Counted from the stretch's first letter, positions 46,559 to 59,613 are shown. The stretch is 64,000 nt of DNA from Lumbricus rubellus (GCA_945859605.1 OX243814.1:23959686-24023685), one strand, 5' to 3'. The notes: generated by a model not told the origin, from the sequence alone. Numbers and translations: made by a program.

Positions 46559-46899
46559 CAGGGGTGTCAAACCTTTTTTAGTGGCGGGCCAATTTGAACA
46601 TCTTCTAACAAGTGGCGGGCCAGTGTGAACATTTTCTAGCAAGTGGCGGGCCAGGGTGTCGAAGCTCCTGAGCAAAATTGCGTAGTGAACTGAGAGGGAG
46701 CTCTGGGCTTGGTCAGCCAATTCCCAGAAAAGTCCAAATATCGCAAAAAGATCTTGATTCAATGTCCACTTTTCGCTTCTTATTAAATTTTGACAACATT
46801 TTAAATAATTTTTTATTCTTTTTGGAAGGCGCCGCGGGCCAGAAAAAAAATCGTTGGCGGGCCAGAAATGGCCTGCGGGCCAGCTCTTTGACACCCCTG
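46559..46899. mobile_element. hAT-like MITE, 341 bp
   Basis: Starts CAGGGGTGTCAAACC and ends CTCTTTGACACCCCTG, with a perfect duplication ctctaggg (46551-46558 and 46900-46907). Inside are repeated 'gtggcgggcca' units near both ends. Confidence 0.9.
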
Positions 46900-47428
46900 C
46901 TCTAGGGCTAATGCTTGATCTTTAACTGGAACCTGCCAACTAAAGTTGCAGGCAGACCATTTCATTTCAAGACCAGCGGAGATGCAGTAAATCTATAAAT
47001 AATTCTACAATTCCTATACGCAGACTCAGAAATGGTGAAAGTCCAAACTTGCGAGATATAGAAAACAAATTCTGCATTTAGACAAAGTAATCCACAAAAG
47101 TGACACAAACAATTGCCAACAAATTGGCTGCTGAATGCATTTAGACAACTATCGAGTACACGAATGCATTGACCTGCAACAACATAAAATTGGACAAACT
47201 ATCTAGAACGTGAAAATCTGATTAAATTGCAACATTCTAACCTGCAATCAGCTTTAAAAAATGAAAGCATGTCCGGAATAAGTCAAAATTTTAAACTTTT
47301 CTCGAACTGCCAACAAGTAAAAGAAAAAAAGTAGATATCTTGGCAGCATTATTGATCCAAGTGCGCTGTAATGTATATAACTTAAGTAAATAATAATACA
47401 AGACCTTTCAAGACATTAAAAATGACTG

Positions 47429-50400
47429 CTAGGCACTAATGCTGTCACTAATGAGTGTCATTAATGGGTTGACAGAAGCATGGCCTGAACCAGCATCCAT
47501 GCAAACAACATCAACTGTGGTTGAATGACGAGCGGACGCACCATCACGCACAGCAACAGTCGCATTGAAACCAGACGCATCATCGTCTTCTTCCATGTCA
47601 CAATCGTATCGAATGTTGCTGCTTGCGGCTCTTTCCTTTTTCACACTGAATCCACAAAGCATTAATAACATTTTAATTATTATTGTTATTAATATTGCTA
47701 ATTATTATTACTGTCCAAAAAGACATTTCAGTTTGATGGTTGTCTCAGATTTACTCATTAATTAATTTGGATATGCTTTAATAAACATCTTGTTGAATTA
47801 AGTCCCATTCCGAGTTGCTTGACTGCTGGCATTTGGGTATGCCAAGTGATAGGATATTCTAAATAGTCCAGCATGCACAGCTCAACAATAGCTAGCATCC
47901 TAAACTATCATTTTTCTTCTATTTAAATAACCGAAACCAATGCAAACAGAATTAGCAGTGTTATCAATAGGTCATCCTTTAGTACCTGAAGGAAACTTCT
48001 GTTTATCAATAATGTGTACAAGAACAAGGAACGGTTCATTTCACAAAGGCTTAGTCAGTCAGGCGTTTTTTTTATCATAATAGGTGACGCAACATAAAAA
48101 ACTACCATTGCTCTTCACATCTCAGCAAAAGCCAAACCTTTTGTTCACAGCAGTTTTTTCTATACGAGATGTTTTGACGTCTTAACTTAGCCAAACTTCT
48201 TCAAACTATTTCATTTTTCCAGCAAAATAGAGAAAAATAAGCCAACAATTAGGAGTTAACAAATTTACTAGAAACTGAGTCACTCACTTTTTCTGATTTT
48301 CTTTAATCGTTAAATTCTGCTTTAAGTTCTTGCCAAAACGTTGTGTCACAGTTCTGCCTCTATCACAGGACACATTACTTTCTATTCCATTCTTGTCTTG
48401 GCTTCCAGTGGTATAAGACTTCCGCTGAAATGGCATTTGCACGCCTGCTTCATTCCTAATATTATCCAACTCTTTCGACGCTGACTTAAGTAAGTGTGGC
48501 ACTTCTTGACACCTCTTCATGACTCCATCTTCTTGACATGACTTCAATTTTTCCTTTGACATTTGGAAAGATTCTTTGAAGTCGACATCTCTTTCTGATG
48601 AATTACTCATATGCTTGAGGTTTTCATCATCGTAAGAAATGCATTCAGTTGATAGACAATCACTTTCTGCCTCTGTCGTCTCAACCTGCAATGCAGAAGC
48701 ATTCTGGTCAAGCTCTCCGATCACATGTACCGGCATTTCACTGTTCTCCGTTTCATGAAATCCTTCCTCACTCTGAGTCTGCAGCATTTCAAAATTTACA
48801 TTACTTTTTCCATTTACTAACGAATGCAAATCCTCAAAGACGTAATTATTCATTTCACCGTCTTTCCTTTCAAACCCTGTCTGTCCATTTGCATCATCAG
48901 TAACCTGTTTTTCTTCTAATGATTTTTCTTCAGCTGATCTTCCATCAACGTCACCCATCCCACCGTCACCCTGCATCACAACTGAATCTGATTCTCCTTC
49001 AAAAGCACCTGCTTCTATTTCAACATCTGACAGCTGTACAACTATGTCCTTAATGTCATCTTTCTCTGTTGCATCACAAAACAGTTCATACCCTGACACT
49101 ACGTTGGGAACAAGTGTCTCTGCATGTTTTTCAAAATTATTTGATTCCACTTTCTGTAGTGATACATCTCTAATCATACAATCACCAGCATTCTCACTTT
49201 CTGCTGCAACTAATGATCCCTCAAGCAATGATTCTTTGCCATCAGTGCAAACTGCTTCATAGGTTTCTTCACGTAATTTTTCAATTTCACACTTAACTTC
49301 CAAGTCATCTGTCCCTAATACAACTTGTGACATTCCAGCTGCCAACTGTTTACTGCTTCTTTCCAATTCTGATGATTTTCCATTATGCAATCGACAACTG
49401 TCACCAGATAAAGAAATTTCCTGACCACTTGTCGATCTCTTATCATAGAACTTTCCATCAAACCAACTTGGCTCCATTTCAGCAAATAAGGTGCCATCAA
49501 AATAAGTTTTCTCTGATTCTGTTTCTTCTGCTGATTTTCTATCACCATGAGGTCCATGACCTTCTTCCGGCTGTGAATTCCACTTTAATACGCAAGCTGT
49601 TCCTGCTTCTTCAACTGATGTTTCATTAACTATTTTACCACCACCATTCTCAGCTTTCTGCACAAACATTTCCTTCTGGGACAACTGGTCTGCATCGCCC
49701 ACTGATGTTTCCTCACACAACAATCTATAAGCATCAACTAGCACCCCTTCAACAATTGAAGTTTCCCATGTCACTCCAGAACCATCTATCACTTCCTCTT
49801 TCATTTTCTTGTCGCCTGATTTCCCTATGTAAACCTGAACATCCAAATTCTCAGTGAAGTCTTTATTTCTGTTTTCCATGTGTTGACTTGTGCTATCCAA
49901 AGCGTTCGTTGGAATTGGAGCTGCACCTTTGCTGCAACTGATCCAGTCAACTTTAAAGTTGATGCGCAAGTTCTCGTTAATGCAGTAGCACTACAGCAAT
50001 CAAAAGACAAAACAGTAGCATCAGTTGAAAGTACTTATTCAAGTATGATTGTATCGAAACTTTGAATGTGAATTTAAAGAACAAAAGTCTCACGGTAAAT
50101 TCAATTTTGGCACGAAATCAAGTGATCTCAGGGATGTGAATATCCTATCATCATATAACTTCAACTATTACTGTAAAAACTTATATCAACTGCCTTATCA
50201 AGTATTATAATCCCTACCCTTTAAATATGGCAGCACGAGTATACTTTGAAGACAGTTGTATACTGCAAACAATAGTTACACCTCTTTGACTGCCACTATT
50301 TGACAGACAAACTCAAATTACACAGGTCAACGAAATTTGCAGGCAACAGTTTAATCTAAAAATGAATATACTAATCTGCAGCTTATTAACCAAATGGCAG

Positions 50401-53400
50401 AATTGAATGCCCGATAAACAACGGCTCAGTACAATCTCCATATGTATGGGAGTTCACAGACGGTACAAATAGTCTGCTTTTGCAAAATTATGTTGACTTA
50501 AGTGAGAGTGACAATTGAAGCACACATGATAAATTGCACCAAGATAGATATGGACAGATTAACAAGTAATATAAGATAACTGGTACATTCTGCAGACCCT
50601 GACCCTTTTGAAGAAGGCCATCACATTCAAAGAATCAATATACCACGGAATACTGAAAATAACGCACCTCTTTTCTTTTGTCTTCTATTTCTTTCACTTC
50701 GGCCAACCACCTGTGCTGCTCCTCCTCAACCATCTGCTCAAACAAAGGATCCTTCTTCTTCATATCACATATTGTCTTGGACAAGTCGTCAGCAGCAGCA
50801 CGGCTTTGTGTCGTCTTTCCCACAGTATTCCTAACCAATAACACAGCCAAACAAAATCTAGTACCTGTGTCCTGTGTAAATCCAGTCAATAATTCTATGC
50901 AGTTCATTTTTGGTGGGTTTTTGGTAGGTTTTCAGGATGCTTTACCCAATAAATCCCCATTCCCAACCATCATAATGCATCCATAACAATCCTGTATCTA
51001 CCCCTAGTGAACTGTCAAACACACTTGTGCATCACAATACCACTACATACTATTTGTTAATTGTAACACATTCAGTGTCTTTTAATAATTCTCACAGTTT
51101 GAAATGCCCTGAAACAATCGCAACATAGCTTGACTAGACTTTGACATATTGTCAGGCATGGGTGGTAGCATCACTAGTACATGTACTAGGCAATATTATA
51201 GTCACCAAGAACTCATATAAATGTCACCCAGAGGCCTCTAAACAACAGAAATTCCATCCAAGAGAACCTTTTAATATTCAGGCTATATCTGAACTGGTCA
51301 GCCAACCATCCAGTCCATTGTTAAAGTAAAAATTTCTATTTAATCACCATCTAGAATTCTAGATTAACCATCATTGTATACAAATCTCCTTAGAGTTCTT
51401 TTGAACAAGTCTTAGATTCACTGGTCTGCTGCTAAAAACAAGATTCTTAAGTTACTTTGATCTATAAGACAACATCTGCACATGAATCGCATTAGCCTCA
51501 ATAAGCTTCAGTCTGCATAAATATTCAGTCTACATAAATATTCAGATAAAAAGACAGAGTGATGAACTAACAGGCAACAGTAATATAATCACCTCTTTGT
51601 TTGATTGAGCTTTGCAGGTATTCCTCTCAATACTTCGTTGCTCTTTTCATCCAGTCTTCTTTCAGCTGACACCTTTCTTGCGCTGCTTGCCTTTGCAAGT
51701 TGCGCAACTTTTTGCTTCTTCCTTCCTTTGTCACAGTTCAGGTCTTTTAACTGCAACAAACATGGATCGAGTCAAATGTTACTGAAACATTTCCTTTCAA
51801 CCAAAATACTCCAAAATATGTCCATTGTCTACTAATACCCCGTTTTGGGCAACTTCATCTAAACTTCTTTGTTCAACATTCACATGCTCTCAAAGGTCTA
51901 GTGTTAAATGCAATTAAAATAAATTCATAGCCAATGTTTAATATGCAATAATTAAAGAATATCGTGAAACAACAAATGCATACTAAAAAAACAAATATCC
52001 CAGATGTTTCTTGTGTGACAATCTCTTGATCGTTAGTAGTACGGCTGTTAGTGAATGGAGGTTAAGCAGCTGAGGTGTAGAAGAACAAGGATGGAGTTAA
52101 TATAAGGCACGGAAACGGACTATCTAGATAGATGAAGAAGTAAAAGAAGACAGACTGGTGATTTTCTATGGCTGTACTGTTCTGGTTTCACACTCACAAT
52201 ATGGCCTCACATACATGATTACTTGACATGTAATTCGATACTGTGATTCGATAATATAATTATTTATGATTGATGAAAAACAATAATGACGATATGAACT
52301 ACCATGAAGAAATTAAACTAATTTATTATGTACACTTCATTTGATTTATGACATGACATAAACATATACATTGTAATTACGACAATTTTTATAGCATCGT
52401 CGGTAGCAAGCTACTTCTACGATGCTTTACACACACAAACGAGCTATACAAATGCGACTGACTACATACAGACAAGACAGTGGTTAAAGTGTAGAAAATG
52501 AAGCGTCTGGATACCTGTTACCTTTCCAGGCTGTGCAGCCTGTGCTGGCCTAATAAGTGGCAGGACAGTGCTGAGATTTGAAAATAAGTGCATGGACGCC
52601 ATCCATGACCGTCCAGTCACACTTTAAGCCTTTAATGCCGGAGGGTATAGGATTTCCCATACCATTTACTACCATCTCGGCATTAAAGGGTTAAGCCTGG
52701 ATACAGATGATGAAACTGACAAGAAACTATAAAGAAAACTACAGATAGTTTCTTGACCTGCGAATTTGATGAAGTTGAAGAAAACAGTTGATTCTCGCTC
52801 GTATTCTTTAATCCGTTGGTTTGCAGAGGATGATGATGATGATGATGATGATGCCTCTCGGAAAGTCTTTCGTTACCACTAGAAGGTGCTTTGTTAGGTG
52901 GATGTACTCTCACTGCCCTCTCACTCAACTTCAGCACATTATTTTCACTGGTCACCTTCTTCGTCGAGCATTTACCATGCGATGGCTTAGCAGCTGTTGT
53001 TGTCTTGCTGCCAGCGTCTCTTCTTTTATGACACAATGGAAGGAAAGGTTCTGCAGACTCTGGATAAATACAACAATAGCTTAACCCTTTAATGCCGGAG
53101 GGTATAGAATTTCTCATACCAATTACTACCATTTCAGCATTAAAGGGTTAAGCAGCAATGTAACTGGATCCAAATAATGCAATTTCCATGTTTCCTACAT
53201 TGGCTTGATAACAACGGCATTAGTTATGTTCAATGATGAAATTAGGCCACTCTTTAATTAATGACATTAAAAATAATGGCATGGTCTTTAAAGACTTGAT
53301 TTGGTAAGTTATATTAACAAACATCCAGTTAAATGCGTAGTGAAGAAATAAAACTGCGTACATCCAGTGGCATAACTGATGTGGTTCAGACAGACAGCAA

Positions 53401-56096
53401 CTGTAGACGTCCAGCCTTAAATGTGCTGAACTCAGTGACTAACGAAGCCATAAAGCACATCTCCAACGAGTAAGAGCATGTTGAGCACCCAAAGCGATGA
53501 AAGAGCAACTATGCTCTTGCACATAAAACTGAGAGCGGTTAATATTGCCATATACAGCAATTGGATATAGACAAAAAAACTTAAAGTGTCTTCAGTAAGC
53601 TTACATAATTGTAAGACAACAGTGAAAAGAAGCCATCAGGTATATAACGTTGACTTTTCATTATTTTCTCAGCTGTAAAAATTATTTTGAGGTCTTACTG
53701 TATCGTTGGCATGGTGACGTATCAGTCAGGCCACTCAATTTCATCCTCAGCTGAGATGCAATTGTAGGCGCAGCATAACCATGTGCAGCTGCGGAAGCTG
53801 AATGATCATGACGATTAAACACCTGTGTCAGATGCACTCTGCCATCCTTGCATCGTGCCGCTGTATCATAGAAACAAATCGAAACCACGTAAAAATATGC
53901 TTCAAACAAATCCATTGACCATACAAATTTATGTTTCCTCACTGAATAGATCACTGCTTCTGTCACAGATGATTTATTTACCTGGACCAAAATTTTGGAT
54001 TTGGATGCTAGAATCAAAAAATAATCGAAAAGCCATCTCTTAAGCAAACATTCGAGTGTCGTCACCTGCAGATGATGCAAGCTGCCGGTCAAATGCCATT
54101 CTCTCTTTGGATCACAAGAGACTGACAACTTCACAAAGCAAATCTGGTTTTAGCTGCCATACTGGTTCTTTAGAAGTCTTTGACTATATGGAGATAAAAC
54201 CGATTCAAGCCACTCTAATGTAGATGATGCAACTCAAAAACTGCCATCCAGTACAATGATATAAAAGATATGGACATCAGTCGAGGCTTTACAAGTGCTT
54301 TTCCATTTTCACAGAAACTACAAAACAAACCATTTCTAAGACGTGTCTTAATGCACTTAAAGCACACTGTTCAATGTTCATCATGTATCGTCATCCCAAT
54401 CACTCATCCATCAGACACATGCACTGTGTAACAATTCAAATCAAAGAAAAAGGAAGAACACAACAGTGGAAGATAAAAAAGAAAGACAGATGCAGGACAG
54501 AAAGACAGGTAAACTAACAGAAAACTGGCATCTCATAAATTTAATAGCTACCTTTTAAAAGAAAACTGTAAATTATGTCAGTTAGCAGAGCTTACCTTTC
54601 TATACATTTCTTAAACGTAATTCATGCTTCAAATGACAAAAAGCTGAAAATCGTGTCACAGCTAAACAAGAATCAAATAAAAACAAATAGAGAAAAACTA
54701 AGACAGTGTTGCTAATTAAGCAAATAATAAATTAGTTCATTCTACCTTTGTACAAAATAAAATTACGAGGACTCAAAACAACTAAAAGTCAATTCAATTG
54801 CGAAGTCAAGAATCAAAAACTGCAGAGCATATAAGCTATATAATAGTCCAGATTACTATGAAAAACTAAATATGAAAACTGAAAAGAACTCAGAAATATA
54901 CCCAAAAAATTCAAATTTTACAAGAACAGACTTTTTATGCCCACCCTAACTTAACTGGAATAATCATTGCTTTAACAATTGAATCGTAATTCATAACGCT
55001 ATTACTTTGTACAAGAAACTTCTTTACAGTTAAAGCTCAAACAGGTGCACTAAATTTTCTACATTTCTTTCAATCTTGAGCACACTAATTTAATAATTAC
55101 GTTCTAATGCAATCAATACATCATGAAAATAAAACCACTATCATACTTATTAGTTTTAAACAATAAAATAAACATGTCTCACAATCGCTTATCAGTTTTA
55201 AATAATAAAATAAACATGTCTCACAATCGTTAGATTGCTTATCAGTTTTAAATAATAAAATAAATTACATTTCTCAAGTGCTTTAATCAGTCTTGAACAT
55301 GTATTATATTTCATTTTTGTTAACAAACTGCATCATTTAACTCTAAATAATAACTAGAACCAGAAAGTATAAAAGGTCAAACAGGAGCAGACTGACCGAG
55401 CTTGTCAGCCATACTGACCGCTTGTCAGCCATACTGACCGCTTGTCTGCCATACTGACCGCTTGTCTGCCATACTGACCGCTTGTCTGCCATACTGACCG
55501 CTTGTCTGCCATACTGACCGCTTGTCAGCCATACTGACCGCTTGTCAGCCATACTGACCGCTTGTCTGCCATACTGACCGCTTGTCTGCCATACTGACCG
55601 CTTGTCAGCCATACTGACCGCTTGTCTGCCATACTGACCGCTTGTCTGCCATACTGACCGCTTGTCTGCCATACTGACCGCTTGTCAGCCATACTGACCG
55701 CTTGTCTGCCATACTGACCGCTTGTCTGCCATACTGACCGCTTGTCTGCCATACTGACCGCTTGTCAGCCATACTGACCGCTATTCTATTGGCCCTGGGC
55801 AAGTATCACAAGTTTAAAATGTCAAAAATATTAATTAACGTCTAAAAATGATAAGAATAGATTTTAAAAAGCAGGATAAGAAAACTGAATCATCACAAAA
55901 ACCTGGTTTTAGCCAAAACATAAATGTTACACAATATCCGACAATCAGCCTTAACAGAAAAAGTTCAAGCATTCAACTTTGCAGGCCAAACATCAACAAT
56001 CACAAGGCAAAGTAACAGCAGCTACTTGACCATACATGACGTCTCACGTTGTTGACCAGCGGTTGCATTATTCTCTGCAGCATCACAGTTTGACAT
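47429..56096 (-). CDS. Unrecognised long, largely disordered coiled-coil protein
   Basis: Exons (minus strand) are 56096-56036 (tentative first exon, weak donor), 53860-53699, 53059-52758, 51750-51593, 50830-50668, 49990-48288 and 47645-47429. All phases join and give 921 residues. Exon 3 is Ser/Lys-rich with an eight-His run. Exons 4-5 are basic to coiled coil (KKKDPLFEQMVEEEQHRWLA). A 1703-bp exon then encodes about 567 acidic, Ser/Glu-rich residues without clear domains. The short PLFEQ...HRWLAEVKEIED stretch slightly resembles part of CCDC66, but I would not assign it. Low complexity suggests a scaffold or regulatory role, which is inference only. Two piggyBac-like MITEs flank exon 3. A 20-bp minisatellite lies in intron 1. 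Confidence 0.7.
52480..52628 (-). repeat. Dispersed repeat, reverse copy
   Basis: It is the reverse complement of the repeat at 17068-17225: 'taaagtgtagaa', 'gcgtctggatacct', 'ggctgtgcagcctgtgctggcc', 'gtggcaggacagtgctgagatttgaaaataagtgc', 'catggacgccatccatgaccgtcc'. The piggyBac-like MITE at 52628 interrupts its end. Confidence 0.72.
52628..52690. mobile_element. piggyBac-like MITE, 63 bp, copy 1
   Basis: GCCTTTAATGCCGGAG at the left and CGGCATTAAAGGG at the right, flanked by TTAA (52624-52627, 52691-52694). It is nearly identical to 53085-53147. Confidence 0.8.
53085..53147. mobile_element. piggyBac-like MITE, 63 bp, copy 2
   Basis: CCCTTTAATGCCGGAG to CAGCATTAAAGGG, flanked by TTAA (53081-53084, 53148-53151). 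It lies 26 bp from the exon 52758-53059, in the same orientation as copy 1 on the other side. Confidence 0.82.
53861..55400. other. Intron of the unrecognised minus-strand gene
   Basis: AT-rich and non-coding. A partial duplication of 'tgcttatcagttttaaataataaaataaacatgtctcacaatcg' recurs three times at about 55150-55270. Confidence 0.5.
55401..55780. repeat. 20-bp minisatellite, 19 copies
   Basis: Nineteen head-to-tail units of CTTGTCTGCCATACTGACCG. They differ only at base 7, which is A in seven units and T in twelve. Because 20 is not a multiple of 3 and no stop arises, all three minus-strand frames are open through it, so the apparent MADKRSVWQTSGQYG protein is not evidence for a gene. 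It is intronic. Confidence 0.97.
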
Positions 56097-56099
56097 AAT

Positions 56100-57106
56100 C
56101 TTTCTGTACAGCTAAAATAAAAACAAATATAATGTCATACATTGTAACATACATGTATGACATTGTATATAACATACATTTTATACAATACATTGATACA
56201 GACTTTGTTTACTTGAGGTGACGTTGAGGTCTGCAGTCAAATTCAGCCTATCAGACATGCGTCACCACTTCTCATTTCAAGGAAAGACATTCCTTCTCTC
56301 AAAGCTAAAGCAGCAACAACCAATATGGACAAAAAAGATCTACTCACTTCTAAGATATCAGAAATCAACCTTGAAATGTCAATCATTTTCTAATCACCAA
56401 ATATCTAGAGTGCCACTGAAAACCAAGCGCACGGAACCAGCTTTTTAGCACATGGGACCAGCTTTTTTGCAAGTGCTGCATCGAAGCAAGAAGGGTTTCC
56501 AATGAAGACCAAAGACCGATTGCAAAAAGACCAAAGAGAAGACGCAAAGGAGCTCAAAAGATGGGTTTCGTTAGGTTGAGAAAGATTGAAAGGCAGATTG
56601 AGGAGTTTGAAGAAGATGGTAAAGGGTGAGTGGCGACAATGGTGGAGGAACTGAAAATTGAAGAGTTGAGGAGACAAGTAGTGAGTGGTGTTGGGAAGAC
56701 TGTGGTAGGAAGACGATCGAGTACAGCATAATGGTTGAATGGCGAAGAGCCAACGTAGATGCTTGGGCCAAGAGCATTGTAAGGAGTTGTAGGCTAGCGA
56801 TTTCAACTAGTGGAGTGATTGGAGGGAATGAAACGGCAATGCTTAGGTTCTCTGGTGACAGCTCTAGCTAGTGGGTTTTGACAAGTTGTAGATGCTTTAT
56901 TTGGATAGATTTATGGCAGAAATTTTTTTTGCATATGAAGGGGCACTTTATAAGGCTAGGAATGAACGAATATGGAGACCAAAGATTTTGATGCAAACCT
57001 TCAATTGCGCAAGCACATTGAAAACCGTATGTGCACTGTTCGTAACATGCTTGAAATGGCTAAGACAGCCAACAATGTGTTCTTTCCCTAATAAGTGTTG
57101 ACGTTG
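56100..57106. other. Region upstream of the minus-strand gene, no clear gene
   Basis: About 56440-56800 on + reads as broken basic or acidic helix-like segments (for example 'aaagattgaaaggcagattgaggagtttgaagaag'), perhaps debris of an old transposon or gene. No intact frame or motif supports a call. It may hold the promoter of the 47429-56096 gene. Confidence 0.35.
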
Positions 57107-57114
57107 CAAGTGTC

Positions 57115-57748
57115 GGTTAAATTCTAGAACGCCGCGGTAGCAAGTAAACATCATGGCGACCAAAGATCCGCTCATAATAGAGCGCGGTCACGTGACGGCA
57201 AAAAGTAGCCCAATATTATCGCGGCCTACGGTGATGATATGATATAAGTATTCGCTAGAAGCCACTAGCTATATATGATAATAATGCGTGTATTTATAGT
57301 CCTTACATGGAAGCTGGATGCGTGTATTTATAGTCTTGCAATGGAAGCTGGATGCGTGTATTTTTAAACCTGAAATGGAAGCTGGATGGAGATATTTTTA
57401 CACCTGAACTGGAAGCTGGATGCCCTAACCGATACCTTGCGTCGCTAAATAATTAGTGATAACGATATTGTAATAAACCGCGACATATCTCGTAGATGGC
57501 GGCCAATGTGTTAAGGTCCATCGATTTCGTTGTCTTCTTTAGCTGATTTAAGCGTATTAATATTTACGAAAATAACCTTTTCATGGTATTTTTACTTACT
57601 TACTTTCGCGAAAACATTGGCGTATGCATCACCGTAGGCCGCGAAAATATTGGGCTATTTTTTGCCGTCACGTGCACGCGCTCTATTACGAGCGGATCTT
57701 TGGTCGCCATGATGTTTACTTGCTACCGCGGTGTTCTAGAATTTAACC
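57115..57748. mobile_element. Non-autonomous transposon with about 120-bp inverted repeats
   Basis: It starts GGTTAAATTCTAGAAC and ends GTTCTAGAATTTAACC. The near-perfect inverted arms run about 120 bp (through 'aagtaaacatcatggcgacc' and 'cggcctacggtgat'). A perfect 8-bp duplication caagtgtc lies at 57107-57114 and 57749-57756. The middle holds four tandem units of about 38 bp ('atggaagctggatgcgtgtatt') at about 57300-57425. The 8-bp duplication suggests hAT or P-type mobilisation. Confidence 0.88.
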
Positions 57749-57756
57749 CAAGTGTC

Positions 57757-58543
57757 TGTAGGAGTCAAATTAGGCGTCGTCAAGTTCGGATAGGGGTAAG
57801 GTTGGTATCGTTATCAGAAACGTGTTAAAAATACAACGGCTGCATTAGTAATTTCTGCATGCGTTGCGTGGCGGAATCTTCGAAAGCACTACACATCTGA
57901 AAATACGAAATTTTCTTGATTTGAGGCGAAACTTCTAGAATTATGGACTCTGCGTAGGAAGAGTTGTGGCATAGAAGGATGAAGACAATCCATTGAGATC
58001 AGCCAACCATATTGAGAAATTTGGCAATGGAGGTGGAGAAAGCGCTGGGAGAGAATATCTCGTGCTGCTCCACCAATACATTTAAGAACACAAGTAATTA
58101 ACAAAGCAACTTCACAATTCTACCTAACAAGAATTACAACATAAATTTTACGCACCTTGGCCACCTTTTACCCTAATGTATCTAATAACATCACTACACG
58201 ACAACGGTCGACGTGTAGACCTCTCGAACATTAATTAGACCCCTTAAAGCCACGCCCCAAGGACTTTGACACGCCCCATGGATTAATATTTCTAGATTAT
58301 AGAATACGTATACGGAAAACCGGGAATAGGCAGATGAATAATACTGGCTGGGGCACTTGTTGAGGGAGACCCACTGCTGAGCCTTAAGATCCCAATAAAA
58401 AATCAACTGTTGACATTTTATAATGTGATTATGAAGATATAATGATGACCATCAATGTATAATAACTGATAAATTACTGATGTAAATAGGGAACCCTGTT
58501 TTGCGGAACCATATGTTCCTTTGGGTTAGGGCATGGTGTGGGT
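57757..58543. other. Non-coding stretch
   Basis: Short frames only. I recognise no gene or element. Confidence 0.45.
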
Positions 58544-59406
58544 TAGGGTTGCCAGGCGTCCGGTAATGAACCGGACAGTCCGGTATTTACACAAACTGTC
58601 CGGACAGAAATTTCACACATTACCGGACATGGCGGTGTCCGGTAAATTATTATTGTTAACAACAAGTGTTGGAATGTAGTTTCTTGGGGCCATGAAAAGA
58701 TATCTGCTTACGATTTTCCAGCGGATTGCCTTGTGAAAACAGAACCAAATAGATCCTGTCATGTCGAAATGACGGCGTCGTTAAATAATTTGTTTGTAAC
58801 AGAGCCAAATGTAGGCTATGTGTGTATATATATAAATTATATATATAAATTATATATATAGTTATATACATGATGCACGGATTATAGCTTAATATGCCTT
58901 GTGCATAAAGTTGGAGGCTTGATACGGAGTTCAAATTGTAGTTGAACCGAATCTCCGTATTTCATTATGTCTCTGTCTGCCTGTTTCTTCGTCTGTCTGT
59001 CTCTCAGCACAATGTTTATCGCCCTCCTATCCCTTAAACAGGGATGCTTATAATCTGTATGTGCTATAGGCTTAGCTATAGCCTATGTACATGTATCTGC
59101 CAGGTTCTGCCTCTCTATCTCTGTCTCTGTCTGTCTGTGTCAATCTGCCTTTCTAGTTCTCTCTGGTCTCTGTAGCCTCACTAGCCTGTCTTAAAAACCC
59201 ACACTGAGTACTGAGTAGGAATAATATTATTTTGTATCGAGTACAAAGACTCGGCTAATGATGCTTTCACATTTTGTCTGGCAGATCTGCCGTCTATAGG
59301 TCATCTGAGGTTATCTACTCAATGAAACTGACTGATAACAAATGTTTTTAATATTGTTTAATATCCGAATTCAGTCATCATCCCGGCGCCTAATTTTCAA
59401 ATTAGC

Positions 59407-59408
<2 letters not shown>

Positions 59409-59466
<58 letters not shown>
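59409..59466. repeat. (TA)n microsatellite
   Basis: Uninterrupted TA dinucleotides, the first of four TA arrays within the element 58544-60400. Confidence 0.95.
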
Positions 59467-59470
<4 letters not shown>

Positions 59471-59610
59471 GATGGGTAATTTTATCCACCTTATAGTTCC
59501 AAACGGCCGTCTAGCTTTCAAAATCATGCCAGTTTATCGCGTTGGTGGTTTGGTTCACAAGTTGGAACTTTTAAGCGTCACTGACACAGCTATTGCCATA
59601 TAATTATATG

Positions 59611-59613
<3 letters not shown>

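Noticed and set aside
48649..49629. Plus-strand frames of 72-100 codons
   Set aside because: They are antisense shadows of the 1703-bp minus-strand exon, which has matching splice sites and phases.
50668..50830. Assignment of the 47429-56096 gene to CCDC66
   Set aside because: Only a short stretch (PLFEQ..RWLAEV) is reminiscent, and the large acidic exon has no counterpart that I can recall.
55343..55802. MADKRSVWQTSGQYG repeat protein
   Set aside because: It comes from a 20-bp minisatellite open in all three frames. It lies in an intron and has no supporting context.
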